Assembly (NCBI GenBank): GCA_002280555.1
Contig: NCEE01000027.1
Span: 1 to 49,909 of the forward strand
Reading direction: 5' to 3'
DNA length: 49,909 nucleotides
From: Sphingomonas sp. 32-62-10
Lineage (GTDB): Bacteria; Pseudomonadota; Alphaproteobacteria; Sphingomonadales; Sphingomonadaceae
This document shows positions 44,060 to 49,909 of the stretch, one piece after another (the stretch's first letter is position 1; every line of letters begins with the position of its first letter). Below the pieces are notes generated by a model. The model was not told the origin of the DNA. It did not search any database and saw only the letters and a program-made list of their open reading frames with translations. The position numbers and the translations under genes were made by a program.

Positions 44060-45178
44060 ATGAACGATCCACATGACGACAAATCGGGCGAACCGGGCGG
44101 CTATACCTATGCCCAGGCGGGCGTTTCGATCGCGGCCGGCAACGCGCTGGTGCGCGCGATCGGGCCGATGGCAAAGGCAACCCGACGCAAGGGGGCAGAC
44201 GCTGATCTGGGCGGTTTCGGAGGCTTTTTCGATCTGAAGGCGGCGGGTTTCGTCGATCCTTTGCTCGTTGCCGCCAATGACGGCGTCGGCACCAAGCTGA
44301 AGCTCGCGATCGAGCACAACGCGCATGACGGTGTCGGAATCGATCTGGTCGCGATGTGCGCCAATGACCTGATCGTCCAGGGCGCGGAACCCCTGTTCTT
44401 CCTCGATTATTACGCGACCGCCAAACTAGTGCCCGACATCGCCGAGCGCGTGATCGCGTCCATCGCCGAGGGCTGCCTGCAGGCGGGCTGCGCGCTGATC
44501 GGTGGCGAAACGGCGGAAATGCCCGGCATGTATGCCCCGGGCGATTATGATCTCGCCGGTTTCTGCGTCGGCGCGGTCGAGCGCGACCGGGTGCTGACGG
44601 GCGCGGCCATTGCGCCGGGCGACGTCATCCTGGGATTGGCATCATCGGGGGTGCATTCCAACGGCTTTTCGCTGGTGCGCCGCCTCGCTGCCGATCGCGG
44701 CTGGCGGCTCGATCGACCCGCGCTATTCGATCAGCAGGTGCTGCTGATCGACGCGCTGATGGCCCCCACGCGGATTTACGTGAAAAGCCTGTTGCCGCTG
44801 CTCGCCGAGCGCCGCCTGAAAGGGCTGGCGCACATTACTGGCGGCGGCCTGCTGGAAAATGTGCCGCGTGTGTTGCCCGCTGGCACCCATGCCGTGATCG
44901 ATGCCGCAGCGTGGGAACAGCCCCGGCTGATGGCGTTCCTGCAGGCGCAGGGCAATATCGAGCCTGAGGAAATGGCCCGCACCTTCAACTGCGGGATCGG
45001 CATGATCGCGATTGTCGCCGCCGATCAGGTGAGCACCGTCAGCGATGCGCTGACTTCGGCAGGCGAAACCGTCTTCACGATCGGAAGGATCGACGCGGCC
45101 GAACGCGGTTGCACCGTCCATGGCCCTGCCGAAAGCTGGGGCGCGCGCGCCGACTGGTCGGCCACGCATCATGGCTAA
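44060..45178 (+). CDS. purM: Phosphoribosylformylglycinamidine cyclo-ligase
   Basis: A 372-residue AIR synthetase, the fifth step of purine synthesis: ATP-dependent ring closure of FGAM to AIR. Conserved motifs: GGFGGFFDL, ANDGVGTKLKLA (substrate and ATP loop), DLVAMCANDLIVQGAEPLFF, CALIGGETAEMPGMY and LGLASSGVHSNGFSLVR. HITGGGLLENVPRVLP and FNCGIGM close the set. It is the first gene of a plus-strand operon with purN; the stop is overlapped by the purN start (8 bases). The 62 bases before the start also serve the divergent broken gene. Confidence 0.97.
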   Translation: MNDPHDDKSGEPGGYTYAQAGVSIAAGNALVRAIGPMAKATRRKGADADLGGFGGFFDLKAAGFVDPLLVAANDGVGTKLKLAIEHNAHDGVGIDLVAMCANDLIVQGAEPLFFLDYYATAKLVPDIAERVIASIAEGCLQAGCALIGGETAEMPGMYAPGDYDLAGFCVGAVERDRVLTGAAIAPGDVILGLASSGVHSNGFSLVRRLAADRGWRLDRPALFDQQVLLIDALMAPTRIYVKSLLPLLAERRLKGLAHITGGGLLENVPRVLPAGTHAVIDAAAWEQPRLMAFLQAQGNIEPEEMARTFNCGIGMIAIVAADQVSTVSDALTSAGETVFTIGRIDAAERGCTVHGPAESWGARADWSATHHG

Positions 45179-45734
45179 GAAACGGGTTGCCGTTCTGCTG
45201 TCAGGCCGCGGCACCAATTTTGCCGCGCTGTTATTCGCGTCGCGTGCCGCTGGCTGTCCCTATGAAATCGTGATGGTGATCAGCGACGTGGCGGATGCTG
45301 CTGGGCTCAACATCGCCCGCGCGGAGGATGTTGCAGTTTTCACGCCCACAGCCGACGACAAGGCGTTGTTCGAGGCGGAGGTTAATCGGCTGCTGGTGCA
45401 TGCGCAGATCGACGTCATTGCACTCGCCGGGTTTATGCGCATCCTGAGCGGGGGGTTCGTTGAACGATGGGAGGGGAAGATTCTCAACATCCACCCCTCG
45501 CTGTTGCCAAAATACAAAGGGCTTCGCACCCATGCCCGCGCGATGATCGATGGTGAAAGCCACACGGGCGCTTCGGTCCATCTCGTGACCGCCAAGCTCG
45601 ACGATGGGCCAGTGCTCGGTCAAACGCCGGTGGCCATCATTCCCGGCGAGGATGTCGTGGCGCTCGCCGACCGGGTGCTGGTGGCCGAGCATGAACTCTA
45701 TCCGCGGGTCCTTGCCGCGTTCTGCGCACCATGA
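45171..45734 (+). CDS. purN: Phosphoribosylglycinamide formyltransferase
   Basis: A 187-residue GAR transformylase using 10-formyl-tetrahydrofolate (third step of purine synthesis). The N-terminal phosphate loop VLLSGRGTNF, LAGFMRILSGGFVERW, the catalytic NIHPSLLPKYKGLRTH (Asn, His) and LDDGPVLGQTPV with the catalytic Asp are intact. ATG 45171 is the start; the frame upstream lies inside purM. It overlaps purM by 8 bases and the following gene by 4. Confidence 0.96.
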   Translation: MAKKRVAVLLSGRGTNFAALLFASRAAGCPYEIVMVISDVADAAGLNIARAEDVAVFTPTADDKALFEAEVNRLLVHAQIDVIALAGFMRILSGGFVERWEGKILNIHPSLLPKYKGLRTHARAMIDGESHTGASVHLVTAKLDDGPVLGQTPVAIIPGEDVVALADRVLVAEHELYPRVLAAFCAP

Positions 45735-46108
45735 GTCCTGACCCCGCTATCGAGCTGGCGCGGGTACGCGCGATCTGCCTAGCATTGCCGGAAGCCGACG
45801 AGCGCCTTTCGCACGGCTCGCCCGGCTTCTTCATTACCAAGGGCAAGTTCTTCGCCTATTTTTGGCATAACCACCACGGCGACGGCATCACCGCGGTGCA
45901 TGCGAAAACCAGCGGACGCGAAGAACAGGCGATGCTGATCGAGATGGACCCGGATTTCTATTTCAGCCCGCCCTATCTGGGGCCGAGCGGATGGATCGGC
46001 ATGCGGCTCGACCTCGCCGGTACCGATTGGGATCGTGTGGCGGACCGGATCGCTGCTAGCTGGGCCCTCATCGCCCCCAAACGGTTGCTGACGGAGGGAC
46101 TAACATGA
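45731..46108 (+). CDS. MmcQ/YjbR family protein
   Basis: A 125-residue cytosolic protein of the MmcQ/YjbR (DUF419-type) fold, which resembles a small DNA-binding double-wing domain. Elements: ICLALPEADERLSHGSPGFF, KGKFFAYFW and the C-terminal DPDFYFSPPYLGPSGWIGMR followed by WDRVADRIAASWALIAPKRL. The function of the family is unsettled. Its ATG overlaps the purN stop by 4 bases and its stop overlaps the next gene by 4, so it is part of the purM-purN transcript. Confidence 0.88.
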   Translation: MSPDPAIELARVRAICLALPEADERLSHGSPGFFITKGKFFAYFWHNHHGDGITAVHAKTSGREEQAMLIEMDPDFYFSPPYLGPSGWIGMRLDLAGTDWDRVADRIAASWALIAPKRLLTEGLT

Positions 46109-46728
46109 GCGACGATCCAGTTGCGCCCCCCGCCCCCGAAGTAACCGCCGAAACAGTCGCGATCCGCCGTCGTTGGCTGTCGCTGGGCGAAGCGGTGGCG
46201 GTCGCGGGGGTCATCATCGGCGGGCTGACCTTCTGGAACAGTTTTGAGGAACGCCGCGACGCCCGCGAAATCCGCGCCGAGGAACGTGCAGCGGCAAGGG
46301 AAGCCGCCCTTGCCGCCGCCCGCCGCACCGGCCTGATCGCGACCGAGGCCGATGGCAGCAAGATCGCGTTCAAGGGCGTCGATTGCGCGCTACAATCGAC
46401 CGATATCCGCTTCCCCAAGCCATTGGGCGTATCGGCACAAAGCACGGTCACCGTCCACGAGTTCGAGGCGGCATGGATTGCGCGGCCGCTATTGAAGCTG
46501 ACCGATGGCGGCGATGACCGGCGCCAGGGCCGACTGCCGGTGCTGATCGACAGTCTGTGCACGGGGCCAGAGGGCAACCGGCAGGAATCGGCGATCTACG
46601 ACATCGCCTGGCGGATCGAGCCGGCGTTACTGGGCCGCAGCCTGAAACTGCGCGGCATGGTGATGCGCCAGCGCATCACCGGCAGCAGCGGGCAAGCAAC
46701 GCTTGACGCGCTCTGGACAAAGCCCTGA
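46105..46728 (+). CDS. Uncharacterised membrane-anchored coiled-coil protein
   Basis: A 207-residue protein, family not recognised. After a polar N-terminus (about 1-27) comes one hydrophobic helix (about 28-45, EAVAVAGVIIGGLTFW). An Ala/Glu/Arg-rich coiled-coil stretch follows (about 48-75, EERRDAREIRAEERAAAREA and on), then a folded-looking C-terminal domain with two Cys (DCALQSTDI, LCTGPEGN). The likely topology is a single-span inner-membrane protein. It is the last gene of the purM-purN operon, coupled by a 4-base overlap, and ends 18 bases before the convergent ndk remnant. Confidence 0.7.
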   Translation: MSDDPVAPPAPEVTAETVAIRRRWLSLGEAVAVAGVIIGGLTFWNSFEERRDAREIRAEERAAAREAALAAARRTGLIATEADGSKIAFKGVDCALQSTDIRFPKPLGVSAQSTVTVHEFEAAWIARPLLKLTDGGDDRRQGRLPVLIDSLCTGPEGNRQESAIYDIAWRIEPALLGRSLKLRGMVMRQRITGSSGQATLDALWTKP

Positions 46729-46746
46729 GCGCGCCGAGCAGCTACA

Positions 46747-47083
46747 TCAACCGACGATTTCTTCGGGCTTGAAGAAGAACGCGATTTCGATCGCGGCATT
46801 TTCTTCGCTGTCCGAACCATGGACCGAATTGGCTTCGATCGATTCTGCAAGTTCCTTGCGGATCGTGCCGGGTTCGGGAGATCATGAACGACACCAGATC
46901 GTTGAAGAACGGCCGCTCGCGGTGGACGCCGTAGAATTCCTCGGCCTGTTCGCGGCTCATATGAATGCGCTTGGAGGCAACGACGCGCAGGCCGGCTTCC
47001 TCCAGCATCTTGGTGACCGCGCCGGTCAGGTTGCGGCGGGTGGCATCGGGCTTGATGATCGAAAAGGTGCGTGTCGCGGCCAT
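46747..47083 (-). pseudogene. ndk: Nucleoside diphosphate kinase gene with internal frameshifting deletion
   Basis: Ndk transfers phosphate between nucleoside triphosphates and diphosphates through a phosphohistidine. The N-terminal 69 residues are typical (RTFSIIKPDATRRNLTGAVT, HMSREQAEEFYGVHRERPFF, NDLVSFMIS). After MIS the frame shifts: the following DNA encodes, in another frame, EPGTIRKELAES, the active-site segment SVHGSDSEENAAIE and FFFKPEEIVG, ending at TGA 46747. Comparing with a 140-residue family protein, about 29 residues are missing. The locus is 337 bases instead of 423, which means an 86-base deletion near 46875. The literal reading frame ends at 46742 with a non-homologous tail and lacks the active-site His. 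It is either a real mutation or an assembly error. Confidence 0.8.
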
Positions 47084-47133
47084 GACTGGTGCGGTTCCTG
47101 TGTCTGGAGTGGTGTAGGATTAGATCGACCGCG

Positions 47134-47162
47134 CCTTTAGCGGCGAGCGCTGCAATCGGCAA
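47134..47162 (-). promoter_or_regulatory. Possible sigma-70-type promoter of ndk
   Basis: TTGCCG (47157-47162) and TAAAGG (47134-47139) on the minus strand are separated by 17 bases and lie about 50 bases before the ndk start. The arrangement matches the candidate promoter upstream of nuoA. By eye only. Confidence 0.3.
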
Positions 47163-47193
47163 GCCACGCCCGTCCCGCCGCTGAGTCCCAATC

Positions 47194-47634
47194 CTAGGCC
47201 GCCTGTTCCCAGCCGCCGCCCTCGCCCTGCTTCCAGTATCGGCGCTCGACCCCGGGCTTGTCGGCCAACGCGCGCCAGGCCGCTCGCGCCTCGACGATCG
47301 CGTCGTCGTCGAAGAAGTGGAAGGCACGGTCGAATTCCAACGCTTCATCGCGCCAGCGGGAATCGGCAATGGCAATGTTGCGCGCACCATTGGCGGGGGT
47401 CGCGTCAGGCGCGATGAGCACCGGCTGGGCGGCATCGTTCGCACCGCCCGCCTGCGCATGCGGTAGAAAACTCTCCGCCGTGTAGCTCCAGAGCAGCTTG
47501 TCGAGCGCAGCGCGGCGCATGGGCTCCTCGGCCACGATCAACAGTCGGCCGCCGCTTTCGATGACCTTTTCGGCAATCTTCGGCAGCACGCGGTCGAGCG
47601 GGCGCACGGTCAAGTGATAGAAATCGACCTGCAC
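47194..47634 (-). CDS. holC: DNA polymerase III chi subunit
   Basis: A 146-residue clamp-loader accessory subunit that binds single-strand binding protein. The opening VQVDFYHLTVRPLDRVLPKI, then ESGGRLLIVAEE, LDKLLWSYTAESFLPHAQAG and QPVLIAPDATPANGARNIAI are typical of alphaproteobacterial chi proteins. The last part is W/R-rich (RRYWKQGEGGGWEQAA). GTG 47634 is preferred, 5 bases after AAGGGG. A TTG at 47652 would extend the protein by 6 residues into pepA. The gene starts 14 bases after the pepA stop, in the same operon. Confidence 0.9.
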   Translation of the reverse strand: MQVDFYHLTVRPLDRVLPKIAEKVIESGGRLLIVAEEPMRRAALDKLLWSYTAESFLPHAQAGGANDAAQPVLIAPDATPANGARNIAIADSRWRDEALEFDRAFHFFDDDAIVEARAAWRALADKPGVERRYWKQGEGGGWEQAA

Positions 47635-47648
47635 GCCCGCCCCTTTTC

Positions 47649-49127
47649 TCAAGCCTCGAAATTATCCGCGACAAACCGGTCGAGCAGCCGCACGCCATAG
47701 CCGGTCGCGCCCTTGTCAAAGGTTGCGCCTGGTTTGTCGGCCCAGACCATCCCGGCAATGTCGAGATGCGCCCAGCGGACGCCCTTGTCGACAAAGCGCT
47801 GGATGAACTGTGCTGCCGTGATCGAACCCGCGCCGCGCGGGCCGACATTCTTCATGTCGGCGATCGGGCTGTCGATCAGCTTGTTGTATGCATCGCTGAG
47901 CGGGAAGCGCCACAGCATGTCGCCTGTCGCCTTGCCCGCTGCGAGCAGCTGATCGGCAAGCGCATCGTCATTCGCGAACAGGCCGCCATGTTCGTTGCCC
48001 AGCGCGATGATCATCGCGCCCGTCAGCGTCGCGAGATCGACGATCGTCTTGGGGCGATGGTTCTTCTGCACCCAGGTGATCGCGTCGCACAGCACCAGCC
48101 GCCCTTCGGCATCGGTGTTCAGGATTTCGATCGTCTGGCCCGACATCGAGGTCACGATGTCGCCGGGGCGCTGGGCGTTGGCGTCAGGCATATTCTCAAC
48201 CAGACCACACACGCCAACCACATTCGCCTTGGCCTTGCGCAGCGCCAGCGCCTTCATCGCGCCGGCAACCGCACCCGCGCCGCCCATGTCCCATTTCATG
48301 TCTTCCATGCCCGGCCCGGGCTTGAGCGAGATACCGCCGGTGTCGAACGTTACGCCCTTGCCGACCAGCGCCAGATCGGGATCACCCGCCCCCTTGCCGT
48401 TCCATTTCATCACCAGCAGCTGCGCATCGCGCACCGAACCCTGGCTGACCCCGAGCAGCGCGCCCATGCCGAGTTCGGCCATTTCCGCTTCGCCCAGAAC
48501 GCTGATTTCGAGCCCGAGGCCCGCGACATCAGCCTTCACCCGCTCAACGAAGCTTACCGGGTAAAGAATGTTCGGCGGCAACGCGACGAGCGTGCGGGTG
48601 AGGTCGAGCCCCTTGGTCACGGCGTCCTGCCCGTGCCAGGCATCTTCCGCACCCGCGGGCGCACCGACGAGGGTGATGGTGGTGAGTGTCGGTTTGGCCT
48701 TTTCGGCCAGTTTGGTGCGATAGGTATCGATCCGCCAGCCGCGCTGCACTGCAGCCGCTGCAAAGCGCGCAACCGCGCCAATAGCGGGCGCGCCGCCCAG
48801 ACTGGAAAAATCGACAACGAGTTCCTGTACACCGGAAGTTAGCAGTCGCGCTGTCAGCGCACCCCCAGCGCGTTCGTAATCTGCCTCGGCGCCCGGTCCG
48901 ACGCCAACTAGCAGCAGCTGAACGACATGATCGCCATCTGCGAAAAATGCCTCGACGATGCCACCGGCCTCCCCCTCGAACCGGGCGGCGCGTGCTGCAC
49001 CCCGAACAAGGCGTTGCGCATCGGCGGTGATCGCGCCGAAATTGAGCCGGTCGAGCCCGTCCTTTTCAACCGGCAATGCGAGCACGTGCGCAGTGGAGGG
49101 GCGGGTAGCGGCGAACTGAATTTGCAT
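47649..49127 (-). CDS. pepA: Cytosol (leucyl) aminopeptidase
   Basis: A 492-residue M17 family aminopeptidase with two metals in the active site, removing N-terminal residues from peptides; in some bacteria PepA also binds DNA. The C-terminal catalytic domain shows LVGKGVTFDTGGISLKPG (Lys and Asp ligands), MKWDMGGAGAV, and the signature NTDAEGRLVL with Asp and Glu ligands. AHLDIAGMVW is also seen. The N-terminal macrodomain-like half is more variable. ATG 49127 (MQIQFAATRPSTA) has AAGG 6-7 bases upstream; the frame upstream of it is less likely. It is divergent from lptD across 207 bases that hold no further gene. Confidence 0.95.
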   Translation of the reverse strand: MQIQFAATRPSTAHVLALPVEKDGLDRLNFGAITADAQRLVRGAARAARFEGEAGGIVEAFFADGDHVVQLLLVGVGPGAEADYERAGGALTARLLTSGVQELVVDFSSLGGAPAIGAVARFAAAAVQRGWRIDTYRTKLAEKAKPTLTTITLVGAPAGAEDAWHGQDAVTKGLDLTRTLVALPPNILYPVSFVERVKADVAGLGLEISVLGEAEMAELGMGALLGVSQGSVRDAQLLVMKWNGKGAGDPDLALVGKGVTFDTGGISLKPGPGMEDMKWDMGGAGAVAGAMKALALRKAKANVVGVCGLVENMPDANAQRPGDIVTSMSGQTIEILNTDAEGRLVLCDAITWVQKNHRPKTIVDLATLTGAMIIALGNEHGGLFANDDALADQLLAAGKATGDMLWRFPLSDAYNKLIDSPIADMKNVGPRGAGSITAAQFIQRFVDKGVRWAHLDIAGMVWADKPGATFDKGATGYGVRLLDRFVADNFEA

Positions 49128-49334
49128 TGTGATCCTTGCAGGGTCGATGGGGACGTTCAGCCTCCTTAGGCCTTCGATCTCCAACTGGTAAAGCCGCGAT
49201 GCCCCAGATCACCGGTAGCACCATCGGTGAAGCGGTTGCGGCAAAGTATGAACCGACATTGCAGGCCCGCCCCGGCAATGCGATAGGGCGGCAAAAGGCG
49301 GCGGCCGTTTCCGCCAGTCGGGGACTGTGCCTGC

Positions 49335-49909
49335 GTGAAGCGTTCCGTACTTCTTGCCTCCTGCGCGCTGGCAGCGATGATGATGGCGGCAAGCCCTGCC
49401 GCCGCACAGGATTTGCAGGACCGCCCTGTCGAGATCCCACCGCCCAGCGAAACGTCGGTGCCCACCGACGGTGATCAGGTCCAGTTCAGTGCCGAAGGCA
49501 TCGAATATGACGGCAACGCAGACATCATCACCGCCACGGGCGATGTTCGCATGTTCCGTCAGGGCGATCGGTTGCGCGCCGACCGGATCGTCTGGAACCG
49601 CAAATCCGGGCAGGTCGTCGCCACCGGCAACATCGTCGTCACCAATCCGGGCGGCGATGCGGCTTACGGCGATTCGATCGAACTGACCGATTCGCTGAAG
49701 GATGGCGTGGTTGAAAATATGCTGGTCGTCCTCGATCAGGGCGGGCGGCTCGCGGCTGATCGTGGCAGCCGTAAGAACGGAATCGTCACACTTGATGATG
49801 CTGCCTACACGCCGTGTTCGGTGGTCGATTCAAGCAACTGCCCCAAGGAACCATCATGGAAGATCACCGCCATCCGGGTTGTCTATAATCCGGACAAGAA
49901 GCGGATTTA
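49335..49909 (+). CDS. lptD: LPS-assembly protein LptD, N-terminal part (runs off window)
   Basis: The first 191 codons of LptD, the outer-membrane translocon that inserts lipopolysaccharide with LptE. GTG 49335 opens a signal peptide (KRSVLLASCALAAMMMAASP, then AAAQD). The N-terminal OstA/jellyroll domain follows, with repeats typical of the Lpt system (FSAEGIEYDGNADIITATGD, RLRADRIVWNRKSGQVVATG, GDSIELTDSLKDGVVENML). The last part in the window has YTPCSVVDSSNCPKEPSWKI, with the Cys pair found in this family. The beta-barrel lies outside the window, and no stop appears before the edge. Confidence 0.9.
   Translation, partial: MKRSVLLASCALAAMMMAASPAAAQDLQDRPVEIPPPSETSVPTDGDQVQFSAEGIEYDGNADIITATGDVRMFRQGDRLRADRIVWNRKSGQVVATGNIVVTNPGGDAAYGDSIELTDSLKDGVVENMLVVLDQGGRLAADRGSRKNGIVTLDDAAYTPCSVVDSSNCPKEPSWKITAIRVVYNPDKKRI

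Overview
The window reads as a chromosomal segment of a high-GC alphaproteobacterium of the order Sphingomonadales (Sphingomonas-like). The grounds are a complete single-run nuoA-N complex I operon followed by birA, coaX, rnj (RNase J) and a DUF1467 gene, a pattern I associate with this group. Palindromic intergenic repeats of sphingomonad type and the general character of the proteins agree. This placement is inference from gene order and sequence style, not a database result.

Layout. 1-1.8 kb (minus): a truncated short-chain dehydrogenase, a secreted DUF2141 protein and a papain-fold protein that seems to have lost its catalytic cysteine. 1.9-3.9 kb (plus): a membrane histidine kinase overlapping its LuxR-type response regulator. 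3.9-24 kb (minus): the nuo operon and its tail. The tail runs into birA, coaX, rnj and DUF1467. The operon carries six extra small genes: one of 105 aa between nuoD and nuoE, four tiny ones between nuoE and nuoF, and one of 143 aa between nuoH and nuoI. Most overlap their neighbours by 4 to 8 bases. Four palindromic repeat elements lie in internal gaps of the operon. 24-26 kb (minus): a GNAT acetyltransferase, an exported beta-propeller-like protein and an SH3-domain protein. 26.2-27.6 kb (plus): a D-2-hydroxyacid dehydrogenase and a PsiE-like membrane protein. 27.7-34.4 kb (minus): a nitronate monooxygenase-like flavoprotein with a Cys-rich C-terminus, a glycosyltransferase, PPK2, an APC permease and aspS. 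34.6-35.7 kb (plus): rnd. 35.8-44 kb (minus): an autotransporter with an esterase-like phytase passenger, then ppx, ppk1, hda and a broken exported-protein gene, listed against the direction of transcription. 44-46.7 kb (plus): purM, purN, a YjbR-like gene and a membrane-anchored protein as a tightly overlapping operon. 46.7-49.1 kb (minus): a broken ndk, holC and pepA. From 49.3 kb (plus): the start of lptD, running off the window.

Themes. The first 24 kb is dominated by respiration: the fourteen NADH:quinone oxidoreductase subunits plus cofactor genes (biotin ligase, pantothenate kinase) and an mRNA-decay nuclease. A second theme is phosphate: PsiE-like, PPK2, the phytase-like autotransporter, Ppx and Ppk1 all lie within about 15 kb.

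The most notable observations are the accessory small genes and palindromes inside the nuo operon, and the ndk gene missing about 86 bp. A second gene only 3 kb away carries a similar frame-breaking lesion. The papain-fold pseudo-enzyme and the CxxCxxxC extension on the nitronate monooxygenase-like protein are also worth a look. I found no rRNA, tRNA, CRISPR array, insertion sequence or phage gene, and no gap between genes longer than about 210 bases.
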